Positions 22,219 to 34,424 of a DNA stretch of 64,000 bases are shown here, in pieces. Within the stretch, counting starts at the first letter, position 1. Every line of letters begins with the position of its first letter. The notes beneath the pieces are model-generated. The model did not search any database. It had not been told where the DNA came from and saw only the letters and a list, made by a program, of their open reading frames with translations. The position numbers were made by a program, and so were the translations under genes. This DNA comes from Glycine soja (taxonomy: Eukaryota; Streptophyta; Magnoliopsida; Fabales; Fabaceae): the NCBI RefSeq assembly GCF_004193775.1, contig NC_041018.1:33672913-33736912 (forward strand), read 5' to 3'.

Positions 22219-24760
22219 ATGGATATAGTTGAACAAGAAAATCAGAGTCTCAGGGAGGAGGTTGCCACTTTACGAGAGGGAATGGATAGGTTGACGACCA
22301 TGATGAGTGCACTCCTGTCAGCCCAGAACTCTCAAGCTGCCGCCGCTACTGTAGAGCAGCCCTTGGTGAGCACAACCCCGCTATCTACGGTGACTTCTCC
22401 ACCCCTCTTTTTGCCTCCAGGTTGTACATGGGGAATGCCACCTCCAGTCTGTGGAAGCCCCCAGCCCGCTGTATCTGAAGTTCCACCGCCTTTTGCTCAG
22501 CAGTCAGCACCAGTTCCGCAACCCAGTACCTCTTTCCCTCAAGCTGCAATGACTTATTCAGCTCCACTGATTCACACTATTCAACAAGAGGTTGAACCAA
22601 TTTTCCAAGCTGAAAATGTTGTAGCCTTCGACAAGATGGAAGAACTCCAAGAAAGATTTGATGGTATGCAAAGGGAAGTCGAAGCCCTCCGAGGAAGAGA
22701 TCTGTTCGGGAAGGACGCCTGTGAATTATGCTTGGTCCCAAATGTTACTATCCCTCACAAGTTCAAGGTGCCAGACTTCGAGAAGTATAAAGGGAACTCT
22801 TGTCCCCGCAGTCACTTGGTGATGTACGCGCGGAAAATGTCCATGTATACTGACAATCATAAGCTGCTTATTCATTTCTTTCAGGACAGCCTAACTGGGG
22901 CCGCTCTGAAGTGGTATATGAATTTGGACAGTGCGAGCATTCGTACTTTCAATGACCTGGGTGAAGCGTTCATCCGGCAGTATAAGTACAATTTGGACAT
23001 GGCCCCAGATCGTGATCAGCTCCGTGCGATGACACAAAAAGAGAAGGAAACGTTCAAGGAGTATGCCCAACGTTGGAGGGAAGTGGCTGCCCAGATTGTC
23101 CCGCCGTTGGAAGAAAGGGAAATGACCAAAATATTTTTGAAAACCCTGAGCCAGTTTTATTACGAGAAAATGGTTGCAAGTGCACCAACAGACTTCACCG
23201 AAATGGTCAACATGGGGGTGCGATTAGAGGAAGGTGTCCGAGAGGGACGTTTGACTGGGGAAAGTGTCCCTGCTGCAAGCAATGCCAAGAAGTTTGGAGG
23301 CCACTTTGCGAAGAAGAAAGATCAAGAGGTGGGGATGGTAGCTCATGGTAAGCCTCAGCAGAATTTCACCCCATATCGTCAGGTTGCGAATGTCGCATCC
23401 GCTATCCCAAACCCATCATATCACCAACAAAGGCCACATTACCCCTACCCATACCCTCCACAACAATACCCTCCACAACAATACCCTCCACAACAATACC
23501 ATCAGCCACAATACCCTCAAAGACAACAAAATCGCCCGCAACCCCCCCAACAACCATATCACTCACAAAACCGCCAGAAAACAACCTTTGATCCAATCCC
23601 GATGAAATATGCTGACTTACTCCCCGCCCTGCTCGCCAAAAACCTTGTCCAGGTCAGAACACCCCCTCGTACACCAGATGTTTTACCTCCCTGGTTTCGT
23701 CATGATTTAACCTGCGCTTTCCACCAAGGGGCCCCAGGTCATGACGTTGAAAACTGCTATGTCCTGAAGAATGAAGTGCAAAAACTAGTCCGGGCCAACT
23801 TGCTATCCTTTAAAGATCAGAATCCCAATGTTCAGGCGAACCCTCTACCGAACCATGGGCCTGCTGTTAACATGATACAAGATTGTGATGAAGACGGTGT
23901 CATCCTGAACGTCCAGCACGTTCGAACTCCCCTGGTCCCAATACATATCAAGATGTGCGAGGCAGCTCTGTTTGACCATGATCATGCAGCGTGTGAAATA
24001 TGTCCGGTGAATGTAAAAGGATGCCCTAAGGTACAAGAGGACGTACAAGGGCTGATAGACAGCAGAGAACTTATCATCACGAGGAAGGACAAAGAAGTGT
24101 GCGTCATCACCCCCGAGTTTCAGCGGTTGGAAATAAGCTATAACAGTGGGGAATCAACTACTACTCCACTGGTGATTAGCTTGCCAGGACCTATGCTGTA
24201 TGCTTCTCTAAAAGCGGTCCCTTACAAGTATAGTGCCACGATGTTGGAAGGTGGACAGGAGGTGCCTTTGCCCTCTCTAACTCCTGCGGTTTCTGTGGAC
24301 AACGTTGCTAATGACGGTAAAGTTCTGAGGAATGGACGTGTTATCCCCACATTGTTTGCAAAGAAAGTGAATGATCCGGCAGTTAAACAGGTGACAGTGA
24401 ACGGCCCCGGTACAAGGAAGGAAGTAGGCCAATCCAATGGGACTAGTAAGAATTCTGATCATGACGAAATTCTGAAACTGATCCAGAAGAGTGAGTATAA
24501 AGTAGTAGACCAGCTGCTGCAAACTCCCTCTAAGATATCCATTTTGTCTCTGCTATTGAACTCAGAAGCACACCGTGAGGCTCTAATGAAGGTGTTGGAC
24601 CAAGCTTTTGTGGAGAGGGACGTGACTGTTAATCAATTGGACAGTATAGTAGGAAACATTACTGCCTGCAATAATTTGAGTTTTAGTGATGAAGAACTTC
24701 CTGAGGAGGGGAGGAACCACAATCTGGCGTTACATATATCGGTGAACTGCAAGTCAGATG
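22219..24760 (+). CDS. Gypsy gag polyprotein
   Basis: The frame is open from 21976 to 24885, but the Met at 22219 (MDIVEQENQSLREEV) starts the recognisable protein; the preceding residues look like leader. An N-terminal coiled coil (residues 1-40) is followed by a proline-rich spacer. The retrotransposon gag domain lies at about 22830-23280 (LTGAALKWYMNLDS, FNDLGEAFIRQYK, FKEYAQRWREVAAQ). A YPPQQ repeat tract is at 23455-23520. A zinc-knuckle-like CAFHQGAPGHDVENC segment lies near 23713. The frame should pass into protease but shifts near 24757, so the last 40 residues to 24885 are probably read out of frame. Confidence 0.9.
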
Positions 24761-25537
24761 CTCCTGTCGAATGTACTTGTGGACACTGGTTCCTCATTGA
24801 ATGTAATGGCCAAATCCACATTAGATCAACTTTCCTACCGGGGGCCTCCCATGAGAAGAAGCGGGGTGGTTGTCAAAGCGTTTGATGGATCAAGAAAGTC
24901 TGTTATCGGGGAGGTTGATTTGCCCATTACAATTGGGCCGTTTGTTTTCCAAATTACATTCCAGGTGATGGATATCCAAGCCGCATACAGTTGCCTTTTG
25001 GGTAGGCCATGGATCCATGGAGCTGGGGCCCGTGACGTCCACCTTGCATCAAAAGCTGAAGTTTGTCAGAAATGGGAAATTGATCACTGTGAGTGGAGAG
25101 GAAGCCTTGTTGGTTAGTCATTTGTCAGCTTTTTCCTTTATTGGTGCTGATGAAACAGAAGGAACCTCTTTCCAAGGGCCTGACTTTAGAGGGTAAAAAG
25201 CCAGAGAAAAATGAAGTATCTTTAGCTACTTGGAAGAGCGCACAGAAAGTGGTGCAGGAAGGAACAGGTGTAGGATGGGGAAAAGTTGTGCAGTTGCTGG
25301 AGAGTAAAAACCGTGAAGGACTGGGATTTGCTTCTTCTGCAGGATCCGCAACGAACAGTGTTGGATCAAGCTCCATTACTAGCACCTTTTGTAGCGCCGG
25401 GTTCATCAACAACTCGCCAGAAGCCAATGCTGTCTTGGAAGATGCTCCTGAAGAGATAGTGCTTGCATTTGTCACACCTGGAAACTTGTTCGCAACTGGG
25501 ACGCGGTTGACATCCCTTCAGTGGTTCATGCATCAAA
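24758..25537 (+). pseudogene. Gypsy aspartic protease region with several frameshifts
   Basis: The active-site motif VLVDTGSSLNVM is at about 24776 in a frame different from gag, and the flap and C-terminal part (YSCLLGRPWIHGAG) are near 24985. Following recognisable family sequence requires frame changes near 24757, 25033, 25175 and 25490. Protease would cleave the polyprotein. With four breaks it cannot be made from this sequence as written. Because the region abuts an assembly gap, base-calling errors are a real alternative to mutation. Confidence 0.8.
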
Positions 25538-26347
25538 GTAATGTGTCTTTGTTTTTCGTTTGTTTGTTTTTCAAAAAAGGATCCTTTCGTCTTGGCCCAG
25601 GACAAAAGCGCAATTATGTAGGGCTGTTTTGTTTCAAGCACTACTCTTATTAATGGAAAATGTGGTTTATCCCCGATATCTATGCTTATTGCTCTTTCTG
25701 GAAAATGGTAACACAAAAACCCAAAATATTTTATTTTTGTTTTCTGATTTCAATTAATTATAAAAAGTCCGCTTGTTCACTCATTTTCTAAAATCAATCA
25801 TCATCATATGCAGACTAGGCATTTATGAGCCGTTGAACATAATAACCCNNNNNNNNNNNNNNNNNNNNNNNNNNNNNNNNNNNNNNNNNNNNNNNNNNNN
25901 NNNNNNNNNNNNNNNNNNNNNNNNNNNNNNNNNNNNNNNNNNNNNNNNNNNNNNNNNNNNNNNNNNNNNNNNNNNNNNNNNNNNNNNNNNNNNNNNNNNN
26001 NNNNNNNNNNNNNNNNNNNNNNNNNNNNNNNNNNNNNNNNNNNNNNNNNNNNNNNNNNNNNNNNNNNNNNNNNNNNNNNNNNNNNNNNNNNNNNNNNNNN
26101 NNNNNNNNNNNNNNNNNNNNNNNNNNNNNNNNNNNNNNNNNNNNNNNNNNNNNNNNNNNNNNNNNNNNNNNNNNNNNNNNNNNNNNNNNNNNNNNNNNNN
26201 NNNNNNNNNNNNNNNNNNNNNNNNNNNNNNNNNNNNNNNNNNNNNNNNNNNNNNNNNNNNNNNNNNNNNNNNNNNNNNNNNNNNNNNNNNNNNNNNNNNN
26301 NNNNNNNNNNNNNNNNNNNNNNNNNNNNNNNNNNNNNNNNNNNNNNN
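25538..26347 (+). other. Probable Ogre intron start plus 499-base assembly gap
   Basis: The coding similarity stops at a CATCAAA/GTAATG donor-like site at 25538, as in Ogre elements where an intron lies between protease and RT. Sequence from there to 25848 has no coding similarity and is AT-richer. 25849-26347 are Ns. The acceptor is in the gap or just after it. Frames crossing the Ns are not evidence of continuity. Confidence 0.65.
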
Positions 26348-29300
26348 TGCACTCTCTCCCAACTACGAATCTCCTGTCTACGAGGCTGAAGAGGAGGAGG
26401 ATGATGAAATCCCGGAGGAACTTGCTCGGTTATTGGAATATGAAAAGAAAACCATTCAGCCTCATGAGGAGTTAGTAGAGGTGATTAACTTGGGAACCGA
26501 GGAAGATAAGAAGGAAGTCAAGATTGGGGCATCGCTTGAGGCAACTGTCAAACGAAAGGTGATTGAATTACTCAAAGAATATGCCGATGTGTTCGCATGG
26601 TCGTACCAGGATATGCCCGGCTTGGATCCCCGTATTGTGGAGCACCGTTTGCCTTTGAAGCCCGAATGCCCACCGGTCAAGCAGAAATTGAGAAGAACTC
26701 GCCCTGACATGGCTCTCAAGATCAAAGAGGAAGTACAGAAGCAGATCGATGCAGGTTTTCTTGTCACATCAGAGTATCCTCAATGGTTAGCCAACATAGT
26801 GCCTGTTCCAAAGAGGGACGGCAAGGTCAGGATGTGCGTTGACTACCGAGATTTGAACAAGGCTAGTCCGAAAGATGACTTTCCTCTACCTCACATCGAT
26901 GTATTGGTTGACAGCGCTGCAAAGTCCAAGGTCTTCTCCTTCATGGACGGTTTCTCTGGGTACAATCAGATCAAGATGGCAGTCGAAGATAGAGAAAAGA
27001 CATCTTTCATCACGCCTTGGGGCACCTTTTGTTACAGGGTAATGCCCTTTGGGTTGATAAATGCAGGTGCCACTTACCAAAGAGGCATGACCACTCTCTT
27101 TCATGACATGATGCACAAAGAGATAGAAGTGTACGTGGATGATATGATTGTCAAGTCAGGCACTGAAGAAGAACATGTCGAGTACTTGCTGAAGATGTTT
27201 CAACGGCTGAGAAAGTACCAACTTCGACTGAATCCCAACAAATGTACCTTTGGTGTTAGATCTGGAAAACTCTTAGGTTTCATTGTCAGTCAGAAAGGTA
27301 TTGAAGTAGATCCTGACAAGGTCAGGGCCATTAGAGAAATGCCGGTTCCACAAACAGAGAAACAAGTGAGAGGTTTTCTTGGGCGTCTAAATTACATTTC
27401 TCGTTTCATCTCGCACATGACAGCCACGTGCGGACCTATATTCAAGTTGCTTCGAAAAGATCAAGGGGTTGTTTGGACCGAAGATTGTCAAAAGGCTTTT
27501 GATAGTATCAAGAATTATCTGCTAGAACCTCCAATTCTTATACCTCCAGTTGAAGGAAGGCCTCTGATTATGTACTTGACTGTGTTAGAAGATTCTATGG
27601 GCTGTGTGCTCGGACAACAGGATGAGACCGGAAGGAAAGAACATGCCATCTACTACTTGAGCAAGAAGTTTACCGATTGTGAGTCCAGGTACTCCCTACT
27701 TGAGAAAACTTGTTGTGCACTAGCCTGGGCTGCCAAGCGTCTTCGTCACTACATGATTAACCACACCACCTGGCTAATATCCAAAATGGACCCGATCAAG
27801 TATATCTTTGAGAAACCCGCTCTGACAGGAAGAATTGCTCGTTGGCAGATGTTGTTATCCGAGTATGATATCGAATACCGCACCCGGAAAGCAATTAAGG
27901 GAAGTGTTCTTGCTGATCATTTGGCTCACCAACCAATTGAGGACTATCAACCCATCAAGTTTGACTTTCCTGATGAAGAGATTATGCACTTGAAGATGAA
28001 GGATTGTGATGAACCATTGCTTGGAGAAGGTCCAGATCCCGAGTCTAGATGGGGTTTGATTTTTGATGGAGCCGTGAATGTCTTTGGCAATGGAATTGGG
28101 GCAGTTATTATCACTCCTGAAGGTAATCATCTCCCTTTCGCTGCAAGGTTACAGTTTGATTGCACCAACAATGTGGCAGAGTATGAAGCATGTATCCTGG
28201 GCATTGAAAAAGCCATTGACTTGAAAATCAAGAACCTTGACATTTACGGGGATTCAGCTCTCGTAATCAACCAAATCAAAGGAGAATGGGAAACTCGCCA
28301 CCCCGGCTTGATTCCATACAAAGATTATGCGAAGCATTTGCTAACCTTCTTCAACAAAGTGGAGCTTCACCACATCCCTCGTGATGAGAACCAGATGGCA
28401 GATGCGTTAGCAACTTTATCCTCCATGTACGAAGTGAGTCACCGGAACAATTTGCCAACAATCAGAATTCAGCGCCTCGAGAGGCCCGCCCACGTGTTTG
28501 CAGTCGAAGAGGTTGTTGATGATAAGCCCTGGTTCCATGATATCAAGTGTTTCCTTCAAAGCCAGGAATATCCACCCGAAGTATCCAACAAAGACAGGAG
28601 AACTTTGAGAAGATTGTCTGGTAATTTCTTCCTAAATGGGGATGTTTTGTACAAAAGAAACTTTGACATGGTACTACTCAGGTGTGTAGATAAGCAAGAA
28701 GCAGAATTTTTGATGCATGAGATACATGAAGGCTCCTTTGGTACTCACTCCAATGGACATGCAATGGCAAGGAAGTTGTTGAGAGCAGGTTACTACTGGA
28801 TGTCGATGGAGACAGATTGTTGCAAACACGCAAGGAAATGCCACAAATGCCAGATTTATGCTGACAGAATTCATGTACCACCAACTACACTTAATGTTCT
28901 TTCTTCTCCGTGGCCCTTCTCTATGTGGGGCATCGATATGATTGGTAGAATCGAACCGAAGGCTTCAAACGGGCATCGTTTCATTCTAGTGGCTATTGAT
29001 TACTTCACCAAGTGGGTTGAAGCAGCATCTTATGCAAATGTGACTAAGCAAGTTGTGGTCCGCTTTATCAAGAATCAGATCATCTGCCGTTATGGTGTGC
29101 CCAACAGAATCATTACAGATAATGGAACGAACTTGAATAACAAGATGATGAAAGATTTGTGTGAAGAGTTCAAGATTGAGCATCACAATTCTTCTCCTTA
29201 CAGACCTCAGATGAATGGCGCAGTTGAGGCTGCAAACAAGAATATCAAGAAGATAGTGCAAAAGATGGTGGTCACATACAAAGACTGGCATGAGATGTTA

Positions 29301-29777
29301 CCGTATGCTTTGCATGGGTATCGCACTTCAGTGCGTACTTCAACAGGGGCAACCCCCTTCTCTTTGGTGTATGGTATGGAAGCAGTACTCCCTGTGGAGG
29401 TTGAGATTCCATCAATGAGAGTTCTAATGGAGGCCCAGTTATCAGAAGCTGAATGGTGCCAAAGCAGATATGATCAGTTGAATCTAATTGAAGAAAAACG
29501 CATGAAGGCCTTGTGCCACGGACAACTTTATCAACAGAGGATGAAGCAGGCTTTCGACAAGAAGGTTCGTCCTCGTGTGTTTCAAGAAGGAGATCTTGTT
29601 CTCAAGAAGGTTTTATCTTTCCAACCCGACTCTAGGGGCAAGTGGACGCCTAATTACGAAGGCCCATATGTCGTCAAGAGAACTTTCTCTGGTGGTGCAC
29701 TGACTCTTACGACTATGGATGGGGATGAGCTCCCTCGTCCCGTGAATGTGGATGCAGTCAAGAAATACTTTGTCTAA
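26348..29777 (+). CDS. Gypsy pol: RT, RNase H, second (archaeal-type) RNase H, integrase
   Basis: Open from the gap to the TAA at 29775. The order is: an acidic N-terminal linker (DEIPEELARLLEYEKK); RT with VDYRDLNKASPKDDFPLP, MPFGLINAGATYQR and the catalytic YVDD at 27132; the first RNase H with AWAAKRLRHYM at 27570-27940; the second RNase H at 28045-28420 (LIFDGAVN, NNVAEYEA, GDSALVINQIKGEW), typical of Tat; the integrase HHCC zinc finger at 28710-28860; and the DDE core with aspartates near 28935 and 29116 and the glutamate near 29226. It copies and inserts the element. All catalytic blocks look intact, unlike the protease. Confidence 0.96.
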
Positions 29778-29796
29778 AAATAAAAGAACAGCTCGG

Positions 29797-29943
29797 TAAG
29801 TCGAAAACCCGAAAGGGCGGCTTAGGCAAAAATGAGCGTCTCGGTGGGTCGAAAACCCGAAAGGGCGACCCAGGCAAAAGTTAGAGACATCAAACAGAAA
29901 AATAATTAGCCTGATAGGTCGAAAACCCGAAAGGGCGATCTAT
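29797..29943 (+). repeat. Three repeated hairpins after pol (GAAA tetraloop, covarying stems)
   Basis: Three units at 29797-29824, 29845-29872 and 29914-29943 share GTCGAAAACCCGAAAGGGCG. Each folds as an inner CCC-GAAA-GGG hairpin, a four-A bulge and an outer stem. The outer stem differs in sequence but stays paired: TAAGTCG/CGGCTTA, TGGGTCG/CGACCCA and ATAGGTCG/CGATCTAT. All three are followed by GCAAAA. They begin 20 bases after the pol stop, so they would lie in the 3' untranslated part of the genomic RNA. The role is unknown. Confidence 0.85.
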
Positions 29944-31022
29944 GCAAAATTTAAGGACCAAAAGACAAAGTAACTGCATCGAGATGATCTTTGTTCATTT
30001 GAGGCACAATGGAATGTCAAGGAGACCCTGAATCTGAAGCATCCAAACAGTGGGATTCAAGGTTGTTAGAGGGAACAACGGTTATTGTGTTCAATGAACC
30101 TTCGATTTATATTTACCATTTTCCAAACTTTGTAAGATCAGTGGAGCCATGCCATTGGCAGGTCACCACTCTTTCAAATAAATTTGAGCCTGTTGCCTTT
30201 CATTTGGAATTCTCATTTATTCAGCTTATAAAACCTTTCCTTTTTTTTTTATGGTAGCATTTGAAACAAAATATTTCTCAAAATCATAAATTTTCTTTCA
30301 TATCTTTTTTTGAGAAGCACAAACAACAAAACACTTTTTCTTTGAACTCGTGAATAGATGAAGGGTGTGTCAACAGCTATCCTGAGAATGGATAAACCTT
30401 GCAGGTTGCACGTGGTCAATTGCTTTTTTTTTCAAAAAAAAAAAAAAAAAAAAAAATAATAATAATAATAATAATAATAATAAGCATGACCACAGAAGCA
30501 CTAGCTCTTCTACCATGTTTTTTGGATTGGCACGTTCTCCCAAGAAATGTTTATTCCCCATCGGTTGCTGCATACGCCGGGCTTTACTCCGTCACTATTT
30601 TGATACACCCTGGTGGCATCATCCCCATTGAAGATTGCCGAGTGTTTGTGATGCGACGTCGGGTCACTTTCCATCTTACCTGTCCAATCTTGTTCCATCA
30701 AATTTATCATTCACATAATCATACAAGTTAATCCTCCATACAGTCATACAAGTCGGGTCGTTATTCAGGCATTCATACGTTCATGCGTATACACATTCAT
30801 GCATGTACAATAAAGACAATATCATGCGTACATGGCTGCATTAACCATCATGAGTCTTGCTTCAATCATCTTTTCATTTCAATCAATCATGAATAATTTG
30901 TAATCTTCTATTTCCCCAAGTGTCATCCCCAATGGGTCTGATCCAAAGGTGTCACCCTCTCTCCGCCAAGTGGCAATTTCTTTAATGAACAGCTTGTGCA
31001 TCATTTGCCTCTGTTTCATGTC
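29944..31022 (+). other. 3' noncoding region of the Ogre/Tat element
   Basis: No recognised gene. It contains a poly(A) run with an adjoining (AAT)n repeat (about 30434-30483) and several CATTCATGCATGTACA-like stretches near 30770-30830. The short open frames at 30009 and 30399 lack similarity I can name and the second is driven by the A and AAT repeats. Confidence 0.55.
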
Positions 31023-31945
31023 ATCAGTTGATTAGTTCAGCAATAACCTGAACAGTTGACATTTATCTTTGCTTCTTGTCAGTTGATTAGTTCAGCAATA
31101 ACCTGAACAGTTGATATTTATCTTTGTTTTTGGTCAGATTGATTAGTTCGGCAATAACCCGAGCAGTTGACATCTATCTTTGTTTCTTATCAGTTGACTA
31201 GTTCGGCAATAACCCGAGCAGTTGACATCTATCTTTGTTTCTTATCAGTTAATTAGTTCGGCAATAACCCGAGCAGTTGACATTTATCTTTGTTCTTATC
31301 AGTTAATTAGTTCGGCAATAACCCGAGCAGTTGACATTTATCTTTGTTTTTTGTCAGTTGACTAGTTCGGCAATAACCCGAACAGTTGACATTTATCTTT
31401 GTTTCTTATCAGTTGATTAGTTCGGCAATAACCCGGACAGTTGATATTTATCTTTGTTTTTTGTCAGTTGACTAGTTCGGCAATAACCTGAACAGTTGAC
31501 ATTTATCTTTGTTTCTTGTCAGTTGATTAGTTCAGCAATAACCTGAACAGTTGACATTTATCTTTGTTTCTTGTCAGTTGATCAGTTCGGCAATAACCCG
31601 GACAGTTGATATTTATCTTTGTTCCTTGTCAGTTGATCAGTTCGGCAATAACCCGGACAGTTGATATTTATCTTTGTTCCTCATCAGTTGGCTAGTTCGG
31701 CAATAACCCGGACAGTTGATATTTATCTTTGTTTTTTTGTCAGATTGGCTAGTTCGACAATAACCCGGACAGTTGATATTTATCTTTGTTTTTTGTCAGA
31801 TTGGCTAGTTCGGCAATAACCCGAACAGTTAACATTTATCTTCAATTCTGGTCAGTTGGCTAGTTCGGCAATAACCCGAACATCTGACATTTATCTTTGT
31901 TCCTTTGTCGTCAGTGGCAGTTCGTCGTCAACCCGAACAGCTGAC
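31023..31945 (+). repeat. About 16 tandem copies of a 56-bp repeat
   Basis: Consensus in two halves: TTGATTAGTTCGGCAATAAC then CCGAACAGTTGACATTTATC, followed by TTTGTTTCTTGTCAG. Unit lengths are 55-60 bases and the last copy is degenerate. Each unit has GTTCGG-CAATAAC-CCGAAC, a six-base stem with a seven-base loop. Tandem arrays just upstream of the 3' LTR are a known feature of Ogre/Tat elements. Confidence 0.95.
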
Positions 31946-32229
31946 ATTTACCCCCAGTAAAACCATGTGACCCCCAGTCGGACCCCTTTTCTTTAACAAA
32001 ATCGGGTACCATTTGGTTTTGTTATTCCCAGTCGAGCCATTTACCTCGTCTTGCATTCATACTTGTATCGCAAGCATTCGCAACATTACGTGCATAACAG
32101 TGCATTCATAGCATTTTGTAGTTGAAATTGGTCAAAAATGGTGTACTCTGTATTTAAATCTCTTCGACCCGTCGCTTTAAAAGTTTCACTTTTAAATCTC
32201 CGTAACGAAGAGACTTAAATAGGGGCATC
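31946..32229 (+). other. End of 3' noncoding region and polypurine tract
   Basis: No gene seen. The bases immediately before the 3' LTR, AATAGGGGCATC (32218-32229), are the likely polypurine tract. Confidence 0.65.
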
Positions 32230-34392
32230 TGTCATACCCCATTTTTGACCCGTTTTTATTTCTTTTTTCTCGTCTTTTAAGCCGGAAATTTCTATCATTT
32301 CAGATGAAATTTCGGCAGGGAGGTATTTTAAAATACCTCATTTTTGTTTTGAAGACGCCCCTTTTTTATTATTATTATTTATTTATTTACCTCTTTTTAT
32401 TGTTTTTTTTATTTTTAGTTATTATTTTCTTCTTTTCTTTTCCTTTTATTAAGTGTTTTTTTTTTTTTTTTTATTTCCGTTTTTTTTATTATTAATATCT
32501 TTATTAGTATCTTCTTTTCGTTTTTTTATTTATTTTTTTTTATTATTATTATTATTATTATTTTATTTTTTATTTTATTTTTTTTATTTTGCTGTTTTAT
32601 ATTTTGTTTTTTCTTTCTTTCTTTCTTTCTTTTCCTTTCTTTTTCCTTTTCCTTTCCTTTTTTCTTTTTTCTTTTCGGTTTTCTCGGTCCAGGCCCAGAG
32701 GGGCTCTTCGTTTTTTTTACCCTAATTATGACCTTTAAATGCGGCATTAATTACTGTGCATGTCAGAGAGAGAGGGCAGAGGTGAATACGAACAGTCGGA
32801 ATACCAACAGCCAAGCCACCACTAACCATCGGCCTAGCCACCGCTCAACACCACCCTCCCCCTCCGTGAACCACTAGCCACCACCAGCCACCACTCAGCA
32901 ACACCCTCCTCCTCCGTGAACCACCAACAAAAACAAAAAAAAACCAAAATCATCTTGCTCATAAAATCAAAACATTAGAACAGAAATCCCTGCAAACACA
33001 GTAACCCACTCACTCATGCGGCCTAAAGCCTACACCAACCACCACTAGCGGCCAAGCCCACACCAAACACCACCAACCACAAGCACCGCGTCAAACACCC
33101 ACACCCACACAACCACAAGCACCGCGTCAAACACCCACACCCACACAACCACAAGCACTGCGTCAAACACCCACACCCACACAACCACAAGCACTGCGTC
33201 AAACACCCACACCCACAACCCAAGCTGTAACCGTTTTCACTCTGAAGCTTAAACGATAACATAAGGACAAAGGTAGTTCACCTTTTTTTCTAAGATTCAA
33301 GGCTAGATCTAGGCTTTATCAATGTTGGTTTTCAAAAAATAACGGTGGATTTGAGAACTAGGAGAAAAAAGGAATTCAAAACATGTAGTTTTTTTAAAAA
33401 AAGAGGAGACTCTGTTTCCGACGCGGCGGCGCCGCCACCCATGGCCGGCCAGCCACTGCGCCGGTAAACAACTTCCGGCGGTGTGTGCTAGAGAGAGAAG
33501 AGAGAAAAAGGGAAGAGAGAAAAGAGAAGAGAGAGAAAAGCTTTTTAAAAATGGGAAAAAAACCGGCCCCGAGCCCTTATATAGAGGCCGGACCGGTTCG
33601 GTTTTTTTTTTTCCTTGGACCAAACCGGTCCGGTTCTCCTTTTTTGGCCCGCTGGACTCACCTCTGGCCCATTTTTTTTTTTTTTTTTTTCTTTTCTCTT
33701 TTTCTTCTTTTCCGATTCCTACTCTCACCCCCCTTTTTCCTTACTGCACCCTTTTCTTTTTCTTTTTTTACGCACCATATTTATTTTATGTCTTGCATTT
33801 TTATTTTTACGCATCATATTTAATTTTATGCCTTGCATTTTTATTTTCTTTATTTATTTTCCAGCATCATGTTTAATTGTTTGTCTTGCATTTTATTTTC
33901 CAGCCACATATTTATTTTTGTCTTGCACTTATATTTTCTTTATTTTATGTACCCTATTTATTTTTGCCTTGCATTTTATTTTTATGTCTCGCATTCTTTT
34001 TAGCATCATATTTATTTTCTGTATTGCATTTTTATTTTCGTTTTATTTTATTTTCAGCATCATACTTATTTTATGTCTTGCTTTTTTATTTTTATTATTT
34101 TATTTTGTTTATTTTTTATTCTATGCATCATATTTACTTTATGTCTTGCATTATTTTATTTTTTAGCATCATGTTTATTTTATGTCTTGCATTTTTATTT
34201 TCATTTTTTTTATTTATTTCCAGCATTATATTTATTTTTATGTCTTGCATTTCATTTTCTTTATTTATTTTATGCACCATATGTATTTATTGTTTTGTAT
34301 TTCATGCATTTTATTATTTCTTCCAGCATATTTATTTTAATGCATTTGCAATTTTTATTTATTATTGCCAATTAGAATGTATCTAGGTCCAA

Positions 34393-34424
<32 letters not shown>

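Noticed and set aside
25804..26362. Open frames running across the N gap on both strands
   Set aside because: Ns cannot show coding continuity; only the part of pol after 26347 is supported.
30399..30731. 110-residue frame with a poly-Lys/poly-Ile start
   Set aside because: It starts in a poly(A)/(AAT)n repeat and has no recognisable domain downstream.
31023..31945. CRISPR-like regular repeat array
   Set aside because: Units are contiguous tandem copies with no unique spacers, in a plant gypsy element.
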